Source: Bostrychus sinensis (lineage: Eukaryota > Chordata > Actinopteri > Gobiiformes > Eleotridae). Taken from it: 64,000 bases of DNA. This document shows positions 26,219-37,800 of this stretch, piece after piece. The notes under the pieces are model-generated. The model was not told the DNA's origin and made no database searches. It saw only the letters and a list, made by a program, of their open reading frames with translations. The position numbers were made by a program, and so were the translations under genes. Each line of letters starts with the position of its first letter. The stretch's first letter is position 1. The stretch spans positions 30,217,416-30,281,415 of the forward strand of contig CM036241.1 in NCBI GenBank assembly GCA_020698575.1, given 5' to 3'.

Positions 26219-26676
26219 AAGCTCCCCTATAATGCTAAACCAACTTTTTTGAACTTTTAACCAGGTTAGTTTGCACCTCAAAAAGATACCTGGAGTATTT
26301 TGTCCTGTATGCTGAGACTGTCCCCTTCTCAAGAGCTGAAAACACTCACGGCTCTATGTAGACATGCAAAAGCAGGTAGTGCTCCTGTGTGTTTCTGAAG
26401 CCCATACACTGTCACTGGACTCATTCTGATAATTTTAGCGCTTGCTTATTACTGTCATTTATCCATCTGTTAGGATCATGTTGCTAATAGACGTGCTATT
26501 TAGCCATTTCTCCCTCTGTCCATTCCCCACGGTTGCCAGCAGGGGGTGACGGGCTGCTAACCCAAGCCTCCTCTGCAAAGTAAAAGTAACAGCTCCCCAT
26601 AAAAAGACGTTTCCATACATATGCACCATGCAAGGGTGTCCAAAGTAATTTCAAAAAGTCTGAAAAAAGCATGTCT
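26219..26676 (+). mobile_element. MITE family A copy
   Basis: It begins agctcccctataatgctaaa and contains gctgaaaacactcacggc, ccagcagggggtgacggg, tcctctgcaaagtaaaag and aaaaagtctgaaaaaagc. Confidence 0.75.
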
Positions 26677-26679
26677 ATA

Positions 26680-27660
26680 ATAAAGAGAATTTCAAGAGAC
26701 CTAAAACGTCATGTAAGCTTTATCATTAATGATTTTAATACAATGGCACACTCCTATAAGGGGCGCTGTTGCATTAATGGCTACTGTAAAATAACGTAAT
26801 GGACTTAGGTAAGAGGAAGTGTATATTTTATCACTGGATAATTGTCTTGTTACACAGAGAAACATGAATAAAAAACATGGAGAAATACTAATGCAAGATA
26901 TGATGTTTAACAAGGTGGAGATAATTGCGGTAAATTTCAATTTTATCTCATTGGTCTATTTTATTTTATTTTATTTTTGTTCAAATAAAAGCAGAGAGAG
27001 TAGCTTAGCTGTTGTGATAATGCCATTTCAAAATTCTTCTCTTTGACCAGAATGACCTGAACAACAAAAAAAAATTGCAAAATGTGAAAGAAAGCATTAT
27101 CGTTTTAAAGGCAGCAAAAAATAAAAAAATAAAAAAAATCACACACAAATGCTAAACAATCCAATTGTAATAATTGAACTATGAATGTAGTTGAGCTGTC
27201 ACTGAAATGTTTAATATACAAAAAATAAATTATTACCCATTAGAGTGACTGGTGGCAAATGGTAAAGCATGATGTAGCTTCTCAGTTTAGTTTCATCTTT
27301 CAACAGACTATGTCTGACATCCAAAACATCCTGTGAACCACTCGCTGTGTAAGTCCTCACACGTTTCCATGCTACAGTCTTAGTTCATAACTACAGATAT
27401 GGCCCATTTTAATGTGGAAACGTGTGGTATGTGGAAGCAGCTCCAAAACATCTGTCAGCTTTAACCATGGCAGGATGTTATCTCATCTCAGACAACGCTG
27501 TTGTCTAAAAGACTACTAGAAAGACACGCAACATGGATATGCCACATATTCAGGGCTTTTCTCAGTCACTCTGTATTTGTTTAATTTACTTATCAACAGA
27601 AATGTTAACTAGATACTTTAGGACTTAGGTACACTTTTACTTTTGCATTTTTAATATTTT
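26680..27660. other. No gene recognised
   Basis: AT-rich sequence with several simple A-rich runs near 27060-27150. No exon is supported. Confidence 0.5.
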
Positions 27661-27663
27661 TTT

Positions 27664-28135
27664 AGCTTTCTACCATTTATAATGTTGCTCCCTGATCAAA
27701 AACATACCTGGAGTTGTGTTTTGCTTCATTCACGCCTGTTTGAGTAATCCTCTATTCTCTGGCCCTGAGTTTCTGAGGCCTCAAAGTGCTTGGTTCTACA
27801 AACCCCCGCCCATTCCAGGAAAAACTGTGCAATCAACAAGCCCTCTAAATCCAGTCTGCTCTCATGATTTATCCAAAAAATTATATAAAGCTCTGTTGCT
27901 ATTGATTCCTCACAGCTATTTTTTATTTTGTCGTAAAATGGCTTCATACAAAAAGTTTAAGTAAACAGCTTTTTTCCACTATTTCTGTTTAAAAGAGCAA
28001 AATAGAGCTGCACTCTGCTGGTCTCTCACCTGTTTCTTTATGGCAGTAGTAAAGTAATTATTGGAAACATTTTCTTTTTAGTCAGAAAATCTTTTTAAAG
28101 GTTCTAAAATTAAACCAAGATTGGTTTAAAAAGAT
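27664..28135 (+). mobile_element. MITE family B copy
   Basis: It carries aacatacctggagttgtgtt, gtttctgaggcctcaaag, attgattcctcacagc, gagctgcactctgctggt and tggcagtagtaaagtaatt in the order of the reversed copies at 17 and 21 kb. Its left part (cattcacgcctgtttgag) is shared with family A. Confidence 0.75.
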
Positions 28136-28833
28136 ACAAAGCATATGATAGCCCATTCAATTAAACTTGTGTTAAAATGTGTTAGTCCTTTCTTTTCTGA
28201 AGTACAAATAAATTAATCAAAATAACTTTTAGATATTACTGGCATGGTGGCTCACACTGTCTCCCAGTAGTACTAGCTATAGTAATACTAGGAATACTAG
28301 TAGTTAGCCTCATTAAAGCTAGGGTTAACCATTGCAGTCTCCTGAATGGATGAAAGATAATTCTCACTTCAAAGGAGAAAACAATACTTCTTAAACGTGC
28401 TTTCACAAGTCCATTTTTAAAACATAAAAAAGTCAGGGGAAAGATTGTACTTTTACATTGTTATAGTAGCAGTAATAGCAGTGATAGTGGAAGTAATAGC
28501 AATACTAACAATAATAATAATAATTGTTCCTCCACTTCTATTCGGTAACATTTATCTTTTTTTATAAATTCCAATATGAGAAATTAGGTCTGGTGTTCAG
28601 AATGTTAACTATGCCACCTATGCAGAACTAAATACGAAACTCGCTTGTCTTTGGTACTGTCATGTTAAACAGTAGAAGCAGTAGCAGTAACAGTAGTCGT
28701 GGTAGTAACCTCTCGGTGTGACCATCACCTGGCCTTTTTGGAGTGGTGAACGTCAGAGGGGATCAGTGAAGAGGCAGATTGTAAACCCTGTGTTGTAATT
28801 ACTCTGATGATGATGGCAGCGACCGAATGCACT

Positions 28834-28847
28834 GTGGCCATGGCAAC
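28834..28847. promoter_or_regulatory. RFX X-box-like site
   Basis: GTGGCC AT GGCAAC fits GTNRCC-N2-RGYAAC exactly. It lies in a GC-richer unique patch (28730-28930). One motif match; function not shown. Confidence 0.35.
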
Positions 28848-29047
28848 GGGCTGCAATAATAAACACCGCCCCCTCTTCACTTTCTGCCTGCCGACACGAC
28901 AGTGCCTTGAGTCATCAGCTGCTGCTCACACAGGGTTTCAAATACTGACACAGGTACAGAGGTTAGCATCCATTTCACTTACTCAAGTTCCCTTTTGTCT
29001 TGGACAAAATCTAACCAAATGTCTGCACTTTTTTCTTCTAAAACCTT

Positions 29048-29285
29048 AAAGTATTGTTCTTTCACCAGCCTGAGTAATCCTGTAGTCTCTGGTCTTTCTG
29101 AGACCTTTCTATGGTTCTGTTAAAAAAAAAAAGGTAACAGACTCTGCTAGTCTTTCCTTTTTTATGGCAGTAGTAAAGTAAATCCTGGAAATGCTTTCTT
29201 TTAGTCACATAATGGTTTTAAACCTTGTAAAACGTGTAACACTGTTCTAGAGGTGACCAAGATTAAAAAAGCAGTGCTAACTTTG
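29048..29285 (+). mobile_element. MITE family B, internally deleted copy
   Basis: cctgagtaatcctgtagtct, tttctgagacc, actctgctagtctttcc and tggcagtagtaaagtaaatc are family B modules; the middle is missing and replaced by an A run. Confidence 0.65.
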
Positions 29286-29649
29286 TTAATATATTCTAAT
29301 CAGCCATGCATTTGAAAGATTTTACCACCTTTTATAAGCCTTCTTTTGCTGTATAAATTATAATAGACCTAGCCTTTAAAATCAGAGAGATAGCTAACAC
29401 TAAAAGACATTTATGTCTTCAGCGTGAGAGTATTGCACACTGCCACTTCACTGCTGTTTTATGCAGACGCTTAGCATCCAATTATAAATATGCAAAAAAA
29501 AAAAGTAAAATAATGAACCCACATTTAAATAGCTTTTTAGCGTTTTTATATGAACAAATTGATTAAAATTGTAAACTGCCGGGAAATTAAAGAATAAAAT
29601 GGGACTGTGACTATGATAACAAACATTCTTGTACCTTTAACTGTGGTCT

Positions 29650-30775
29650 CTATAGGCACTTTTCCTTTAGGCAGAACAGGACCGGATGGGACAGGTCAGT
29701 ACGGGATGCCCCCAAAACCTGCTCGTGTTTCCATTACTCTGGGTCTATGAGACCCATGTCGGTTACGTAAATATTGACATCACACCAGCGCAACAAAAGT
29801 TCTATTAATAAATTAGATTAAAACGTGTATGAAACTCACTTGGCAACATTTAATAAAAAGAGGAGCGTAAATCCTGGTGTGTGTCTGTGTGAGGCTGGTG
29901 TATGTCTGTGTGAGGCTGGTGTGTGTCTGTGTGAGGCTGGTGTGTGTCTGTGTGAGGCTGGTGTGTGTCTGTGTGAGGCTGGTCTGTGTCTGTGTGAGGC
30001 TGGTGTATGTCTGTGTGAGGCTGGTGTGTGTCTGTGTGAGGCTGGTGTGTGTCTGTGAGGCTGGTGTGTGTCTGTGTGAGGCTGGTCTGTGTCTGTGTGA
30101 GGCTGGTGTATGTCTGTGTGAGGCTGGTGTGTGTCTGTGTGAGGCTGGTCTGTGTCTGTGTGAGGCTGGTGTATGTCTGTGTGAGGCTGGTGTGTGTCTG
30201 TGTGAGGCTGGTCTGTGTCTGTGTGAGGCTGGTGTATGTCTGTGTGAGGCTGGAGCTAAACCTGTATTAGCTTCAGGAGACTATTTCCAGTTTACCGCCA
30301 GCTTTCGCTGCATTAAATTCACTTCTCTGCGCCACTTTAACACATTTAACACCTGACTATAACAACATGAGTTTAACTAATGTTTAATCCAGACTAAACT
30401 AAAAATTAAATGTTTAGATTCGCGAAGTGAGAGTCTTATTTCACTAAACCGGAAACAGCTGTTGCTAATGTATGCTAGCTTTATTTTTAGAAAAAGTCGC
30501 CTCAACATTAGCTTGTCCTCTCTTGGAATATGGCTGTTTATCACAGGGACAAGGACGTGTTTGATAAAAAAAAAAAAAAATCACTTTTATTTCTGTTCTT
30601 TGGCTTGTTGTTTTTGCCTGAGTGAGGATTCTCTCTCATCCAATCAGCTCGCAGCAGTGCCCCCCTCTAACCATTCCAGAGCCCATCAGGGAGGGGTGCA
30701 AAAAGTACACTTTGGGGAGTAGAAACACCCCAAAACACCCCCTTCCGACCTAGTGTAAAAGCGCCTTATGAGATG
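29650..30775. mobile_element. hAT-like non-autonomous transposon carrying a minisatellite
   Basis: The left end (tataggcacttttcctttag) pairs imperfectly with the right end (ctagtgtaaaagcgcctta). Near-end text such as aacaggaccggatgggacag and ctgctcgtgtttccatt is typical of common fish hAT-like repeats. No transposase is present, and exact ends and target duplication are uncertain. Confidence 0.55.
29874..30249. repeat. 21-bp minisatellite, 18 units
   Basis: The unit is ctggtgtgtgtctgtgtgagg. Variants differ at two spots (gtgtgt, gtatgt, gtctgt). Unit 9 is 19 bp. The last nine units (10-18) form a three-unit (63-bp) higher-order pattern gtgtgt / gtctgt / gtatgt. Frames through it encode only CVCLCEAG-type repeats and are not genes. 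Confidence 0.97.
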
Positions 30776-30779
30776 ACTT

Positions 30780-31310
30780 ACTAGAACTTGGCTAAGTATT
30801 TGTTTGGGCTATTCACAATCTCACCTGTACCTTGTTAGCATTGGCTTGATTTCTAATTTTAACCACATGAGGCAATAGCTAACATTCTGTGTGCCTAATG
30901 TCCTGTAAATGCACCTATATAAATTAATTACCATCATATGAATCCCTGTCCCCTTCACAATCACCACAAACTTTAAATACATATACATACATTCTCTGTG
31001 GCAGAAACACTGGCATCTCCACTGTTTAAATCCAGCTGCCACTCATTCTTATATCAAATATTTGGTTTCACATAGATAGAAGTACTGTTTTATTCACATT
31101 TATAAACAGAGTTCTGTTTGAGACAGCATGTTTGCACAGAATTTAACTTAATTTAGGCATTAACCAAAATAGCAACAGATGATTTATTACTGTCAAGTAG
31201 TAATTGTTGCAACTAAGTTTGGAAAAGCCTCTTTGACTTGGCACAGATGTTGAATGCATGTTATTCCCACGTAATATTCATGTAGCGCAAAAATAGTTTG
31301 TTTTGTACCC
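30780..31310. other. No gene recognised
   Basis: AT-rich unique-looking sequence without splice-bounded exons or named repeats. Confidence 0.5.
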
Positions 31311-31315
31311 TAAAA

Positions 31316-31748
31316 CAGTGAATCCAAATTGGTGGGTCTTGGTACCCAAACGTTGGTCAAGGGATTGGGAATAGTTTCAATGTTTAGCTTATTTGACTAA
31401 ATGTTGTTTTAATTGCATGGAATGGTGCAACAGATCTTTAAATACATGTGCCATAAAAAAGCATCCCACAATTACCAGTAAAGGGTGACAGATACCTAAT
31501 CCAAGGATTCTTTGCAAATTGAAACCAACAGCTCTCCTAAAGAACATGTTTTCCATACATATACAATGTGTGTGAAATACTAATGCAATTATTTCAGAAA
31601 GCCTGAAAAAGCATAATATGGGACATTGAACTGAAATACTGAAATACTGAGTCAGCCTGCTCGGGGATCGAAACCTACAACCTCCTTGCTGAGGGGCACC
31701 ATAAAATGATCAGGGATAAAACTGGGTCCCACAATCAAACAATCTGTA
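31316..31748 (+). mobile_element. hAT-type MITE interrupted by a family A remnant
   Basis: The left part (agtttcaatgtttagcttat, ttgttttaattgcatgg) and the right part (aaaatgatcagggataaaac, tgggtcccacaatcaaac) correspond to the two sides of the element at 54728-54953. Between them lies a family A 3' half. Confidence 0.6.
31436..31627 (+). mobile_element. MITE family A, 3' half
   Basis: ccagtaaagggtgacaga, tccaaggattctttgcaaat and cagaaagcctgaaaaagcat are family A words in the expected order. Confidence 0.7.
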
Positions 31749-32396
31749 GGGTAATAAAGGTATATCCATAGAAGACAAGTGTGTAAACCTCTCCAGTTAT
31801 TGTTGATTTGAACTAAATGAGCTAATCTTTTCTACTTAAGTTTTCCTTATGTCTTGTGTAAAAGATGAGAACCCTCCTGGTGTCAGTGAACGGTGATTTT
31901 GCTGAGTATTTCCCATGACTGCAACACCCCTCTCCATTATGTTTGCTCTCTGACTGAGTCAATTCAAGCTCTAATGCCTTTGCCCTCTGGTGTCAGCCCA
32001 CTACTTAGTAACAGCCCCTCCCCACACCTTACTTTGAACATCATTAAATGAATTCAGACAGATATTACTGGAATGTAAAGGTTAAAGACTAATAGTGCAA
32101 TGAAATGATGTTTGAGTAAGCACTCAATACAACATACAAGCACTTACTTAACTAGTATGTAATAGGTAACAGTAAAAAATAATAATAATAAAGATTAGTA
32201 AAGGCTGCTCTTTAGCAGAGTGGTTAGCACTTCTCCCTCTCAGAAAGGAGATCATATTTTGGCTTCTGCACATCCAAAGACATGCATGCGTAGGTGAACT
32301 GACAAATCTAAATTGATCATAGCAAGAAGAATTTATGTGTAAATGGTTGTGTGTATACTGTGTGTCTCTCCTACAGCCCTGCTACTGACTAGTTAC

Positions 32397-33142
32397 TGTT
32401 ATGGGGTGCGGTAGCAGACCCAAACACAGAGAACAGGACAACAGTTGAGTACAGACAAGTCTTTATTATTAAAAACACTGGTGAGAATACTGGCTAGTGA
32501 TTTCAGTTCTGTCCCCTTTAAGTGGGCGGAATCTCCTCGGCAAGGTGGAGCTGGGGTTGAGACGCCACTCCCGGCTGGACTGGGTGGAATTGTTCCGGCA
32601 AGGTGAGACTGAAGGTCGCGTGCTGGACCCAGAATTGGAGCTGAGCGTGGAGGCCGTGGACCGAGAGCAGGCGCTCGGGAATGAGGACTGGAAACAGCAC
32701 TCTGGACCTGGTACTGGAGTTGAGTGCGGAGGTCGTGGGGCAGAGAACAGGTGCTCGGAAACGAGGACTAGAACCTGGTGTACTGGACCCGGCGCTGGAC
32801 CGAGAAAGCAGACACAGTGAAACCGGAGGTTGAGAAGTAGGACCATGACCAGAAGTGGAGACTCCAGCAAAAAGAGCAGGTAAGTGCTGGTAACAGGAAG
32901 TACTCACAGTACAGCTGATCAAGGTAAGACAGGACAGGCTGGAAAACTTCAATATTTGGATACTTCTCTACACGGTTCGACGTTCACTTGTGGAAAGTGA
33001 AACGATCTGGCAGAGAAGGACTGAACTGGAACTGCTAAATATTGAACTGACTGATGAGGCAATGAGTTTCAGGTGTGCAAGCAGATGTGAATGATGCAGG
33101 TGACTGAGAAAATCTGGAGTGGAATATCCACACACCATGACA
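32397..33142 (-). repeat. Complete (downstream) LTR of the Ty3/gypsy element
   Basis: This copy runs TGTTATGGGG...CACCATGACA on the plus strand. It includes the 3' LTR side with an AATAA-rich stretch (tttattatt at about 32460, plus strand). From 32546 on it matches the partial copy at 33902-34509 almost base for base. Confidence 0.87.
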
Positions 33143-33164
33143 TGACCCCCCCAAACCCCCCCCC
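33143..33164 (-). other. Polypurine tract of the LTR element
   Basis: On the minus strand this is a run of G broken by TTT and ending directly against the LTR terminus TGTCATGG. It sits at the position where the plus-strand DNA primer of an LTR element is expected, and this fixes the element's orientation. Confidence 0.7.
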
Positions 33165-33241
33165 GCAGGGGTTCAGGGACAAAGAGTTTTCCCTCAGGAC
33201 AGGAACTTGGACCAGGATGAGTTTCTTGTGCTGCCTTTGCC

Positions 33242-33901
33242 CTATCTTCTATCTCCCACTGTACTGCAGCAACCAAATGGACAACCAGCAGGATCCTCCT
33301 CTTCCTGAAATTGACGTGATAGAGCATCTGACTTGTGATTACAGGATCCTGTATGGTAGGAGAGGATAAAGTTGAAATGAGTGAAGAAAAGAGCCCATCT
33401 TGCCTGGCGAGAGTTAAGTCTCTTAGCAGTCTCAATATACTCCAAGTCTTTATGATCTGTCCAAACAATAAATGGTTGGTCAGAACCCTCCAACCAATGT
33501 CTCCACTCTTCAAGTGCAAGCTTCACTGCCAGCAGTTCTCTATTGCCGAAGTCATAGTTCCTTTCAGATGGAGTCAGACGACGAGAAAAGAAAGCACACG
33601 GGGGGAGTTTGTGGTCAGCAGGAGACCTCTGAGATATAACGGCCCCAACACCAATGTCTGAAGCATCAACTTCAACAACAAACTGACGTGAAGGGTCTGG
33701 CAAGGTGAGGACGGCGGCTGATGTAAACATCTTCTTGAGATTGTTGAAGGCAGCACTAGCCTCCTCTGACCATTTGAAGGGAACTTTAGAGGATGTGAGG
33801 GCTGTCAGGGGGGCAGCAAGGCAGCTGTAATTCCTTATGAAACGGGGGTAGAAATTGGAGAATCCCAAGAACCTCTGGAGTTGTTTTGTGGGCACTGGCC
33901 A
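33242..33901 (-). pseudogene. pol fragment: RT connection plus RNase H, Ty3/gypsy type
   Basis: The frame opens abruptly at the LTR junction with WPVPT and the RT-thumb motif LQRFLGFSNFYPRFI, then has a connection region. The RNase H domain follows, with the acidic residues seen in VEVDAS (D77), ELLAVK (E120), WTDHKDL (D147) and KSDALSR (D190), counted from the residue before PTKQ. It ends at a TAG about 80 bases before the polypurine tract. The polymerase catalytic YxDD segment lies upstream of the break and is absent, as is integrase. The GTG codon at 33895 is not a real start. It is a remnant without independent function. Confidence 0.9.
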
Positions 33902-34509
33902 GTGGAGCTGAGGGTGACGCCACTCCCGGCTGGAGTGAGTGGAATCGCTCCGGCAAGGCGGGACTGAAGGTAGCGTGCTGGACCCAGAACGGGAGCTGAA
34001 CGTGGAGGCCGTGGACCGAGAGCAGGCACTCGGGAATGAGGACTAGAAGCAGTGCTCTGGACCTGGTACTGGAGTTGAGTGCGGAGGTCGTCGAGCTGTG
34101 AGCAGGTGCTTGGAAACGAGGACTAGAATCTGGCGTACTGGACCCGGTGCTGGACCCGGCGCTGGACCCGGATAGCAGACGCAGCAAAACCGGAGGATGA
34201 GAAGTAGGACCAGAACCAGAAGTATAGACTCCAGCGAAAAGAGCAGATAAGTGCTGGTAACAGGAAGTACTCACAGTACAGCTGATCAAGGTAAGACAGG
34301 ACAGGCTGGAAAACTTTAATGTTCTGATACTTCTCTACATGGTTCGACGTTCACTTGTGGAAAGTGAAACGATCTGGCAGAGAAGGACTGAACTGGAACT
34401 GTTAAATACTGAGCTGACTGATGAGGCAATGAGTTTCAGGTGTGCAAGCAGATGTGAATGATGCAGGTGAGTGGGAAAATCTAGAGTGGAATCTCCACAC
34501 ACCATGACA
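33902..34509 (-). repeat. Truncated upstream LTR of the Ty3/gypsy element
   Basis: It matches the left LTR from about 32546 to 33142 with small differences such as an indel near 33910. It lacks the roughly 150 bases at the LTR's downstream (left) end. The break joins LTR interior directly to pol, so one deletion removed the LTR end, primer site, gag and most of pol. Confidence 0.85.
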
Positions 34510-34564
34510 AGTTACAGTCCAAAGTGTATCCTGTCTAAGGCCCAAAGTAGCTGGGATAGGCTCC

Positions 34565-34864
<300 letters not shown>

Positions 34865-34869
34865 AAAAG

Positions 34870-37800
34870 TACTTTGTACAGTTTGGCTTCCTTTTGATAT
34901 ACTGTTCAAAACAAGTACTACTATCATGAGTCAGAAATGCCTACAGATCATAAAGAGACTCAAAAGTGTAAAGATTGAATGTAAAGGAGTACAATGGTTT
35001 GAAAACAACACAACTTCAGTCCAGTGAACCAAAATGACCTCCGAATACCAAGCCCTAACACCAGCCGATCTGAAACCAGCAGTAAAACAGTAGAAGAAGA
35101 GCAGAGAAAAGGGACGGTTGGATAAAGAGTGTGTCCCTTGGAGCATCCTCGGCCCGATCCCGTCCCGGTACAGGGAGCTTACATGGTTTGAGCCAAGGCC
35201 AGCGCAGACAGACAGCTGCTATTAAACCCTGATTGTTTCAGGTTCACAGGGTGTGAAAGGGCCTGATTGAGGGGCTGTGATCTCAGTGAGGGTGGTCCGA
35301 GGTGGGAAGGAGGGGGAGGTGAAGGTGGGAGGGGGGTCAGCGGAGGATTGCAGGCGTCACGTGACACTTGTTTCTTGCTGAGCGGACCAAAATGGAATCT
35401 AGACAAAAACACCCCACTTGTTGCTGCCTGCCTCTTTAGGGGCATTTTGATCATGTGACCTGAAAGTGTCCCAAACCAAAAATCAGTCATTTTGGATGGG
35501 ATTAGATCAGTAAGTCTTATCCATACAATATTGTGATGGAGAGCTAAAGTCATAGCATAAAAACTTTTTTAGTTTCAATGCACAGTTACACCTATTTCTT
35601 TTCAGGGGTCTGTACAGCCATTTCTCTGCATGAGCAGGTCTTTACATAGAATCCATTTCCTTATGCAACCCTGTCCATTTATTTAGGCTTGGGACAGAAC
35701 AATTTGTGAGTGGAGATTTTGACTCATGTCAGAACCCTTGTCCTCCCGCACCACAGGCAGAAGAACTAACCACTTTACTAACAGGGAACTGCAAGGTTAC
35801 CAGTAATGGAGAGCAAAAAGTTATAAGTACTTTATATGAATAAGTAAAAGTGTTTTGGAAAAACTACTCAAGATTGAGTTACTTTTAATTTATTACTCAA
35901 AGAAAACAAACTGAAAAAAATACAGGATTTCAGTAAAACTACTGAACTTTGCCATATTGCCCAGTAACACATGCTTTGTTTTAACAACAGTCTATTTCCT
36001 GACATCAGAAGCCAATCTCTCACTGTATTCATCCTGATATCACTTATCACTGCTGATAGATCCTGATAAAGCCGTGAGGCTGGTCCTAACGGAGGATGGC
36101 CCTTTCCTCTCTTCTTTATTTGTTTAAGAACATTCCCATTAAAGTGCCTTTTGGCCTTAACACACTTCATACAGAGCAGCCAGAGCAAGGAAGCTCCCCT
36201 GTGGAGCCTTTCACACTTGGCCAATGGACAAGAGCACTTTCCTCGTCCCAAACACTCCCCCGTCCAACCTTGAGAATGGACTGAGAATGCAACTTTTAAG
36301 GTATGACCAAAGTCTGACTTATGGGCCTGAGGTCAGATAAACATGAACCACTGTTTTTGTCCTAAATTGTAGAAAAGGAAAAATAGCAGGGTCCATTGCC
36401 TCCTCTGAAAGTCATTAGTACAAAGAATGTAGCATGAGAACACTGTAGAACTAAAAGAGAAAAGTCGTTTAAAAAGTAAATACCTCAAAGAGTATTTCTA
36501 AAATTAATTAATTAATTAATAGACAAGTCACATGATCCTTAAAAAGATGTCAGATGAGGGCCATGCAATAGTAAAAGTCGTACAAAAAAGTAAAAGTAAT
36601 AATAATGTAATAATAGTAATAATAATACTTTCAATTTATAATGCACTTTATGTTAAATAAAATCTGCTATAATACAAGTGCTACAATAATAAAGACATTA
36701 AACAATAAAATAGTGACTCATTAGACATTTAAAAACTGTCCATAGATTTAAAACTGGAATAAAAATATTTTAGGTATTTTTTAAAAGACTCTACAGTTTG
36801 TATTAAATGTAAACTTTATATAAGGACAAAGTATTTGGAAGCACAGCAAAATGTATTACTACTACTCCCAAATCAGGGTACTTTCAAAATTCACTTGCTA
36901 TTTTATAATTAACAATTTAAATAATTTATATGATTTTATATACATTTGTTATAATTAATTATAAACTTATAATTGAGCTTGTAATTTTTATATAATTAAC
37001 AATAATAATTATAATTGTGTATTTTTACAAAGAAGTCATTTATTTTGCTCTGCTCGCTAGCTTGTAATTGAGGCAGCTCAGTACTTGGTACTTAGTCAGT
37101 TTTACTCTTTGTCAGGTGACTAAAATATCATTGTCTGTGCAAGCACTGTTACTATAAAAATACCAGGTAGAAGTAAAAGTACTGCTAAATACTGCCAATT
37201 CTGTAATCAAACAAAAATGTCCTACTCTTACGCTAGTACTACAACTATTACTAGCTGGAAATTAAAGTCAGTACTGCCCAGGCTGCTTTAACAGATGTAG
37301 AAAAGTGTAGACATTTTTTTCTAATTACTGGCACTTTTAATTAGTAATTTTCTCTCTTCAAGTCCGTTAACACCAGCTTGATAAATCTGTCCCATACGGT
37401 TGCTAATATCCTGTGTTTGCTTTTGATGATACACTCTCATTCTGTGTGAGAGCCTGAGCAAATAGTGATCCAGGCTGTGCGTTTGTGTGCTCACCACTTC
37501 TCACTGTCACTGTGGAAGAAATAAGTGTTTGGTCCCTCCATTGAGTCCAGTGTTGATGCTCTTTAGTCCCTACACATCCACGACTACATGAAGAGCTGCC
37601 GCATATAATCTCCACACATTAGCAGCTACACAAGCAATGATTAGATTACACCTCATAATCTACCCCCAAAAGTTACACACTTGATAGACCTTTCTTTGTC
37701 CATAAGACTAGTACTAGAGCAGTACTTTATTGTGCACTACTTGTCCAGGGCAAAGTCTCGGGAAAGGATGTTGTTTGTGGGTGTCCTAAGAGAAACTGAC

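Larger units (their letters stand above)
32397..34509 (-). mobile_element. Internally deleted Ty3/gypsy-type LTR retrotransposon
   Basis: The element reads on the minus strand. It begins and ends TG..CA, with LTR ends TGTCATGG and CCATAACA, and is flanked by an exact 6-bp duplication AGTTAC (32391-32396 and 34510-34515). A full 746-bp LTR is at the left, with a purine-rich tract next to it. An RNase H-bearing pol fragment lies in the middle and a truncated LTR at the right. Primer site, gag, protease, the RT fingers/palm and integrase are all missing, so it cannot move by itself. It sits inside a tRNA-derived SINE. Confidence 0.88.

Noticed and set aside
29825..30356. Cysteine-rich repeated frames (CVCLCEAG type)
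   Set aside because: They are readings of the 21-bp minisatellite; unit 9 is two bases short and shifts the frame. It is also not a CRISPR array, since there are no spacers.
32469..32952. Frames of 107-144 codons on both strands
   Set aside because: They lie within the LTR, and a near copy at 33786-34289 breaks them differently.
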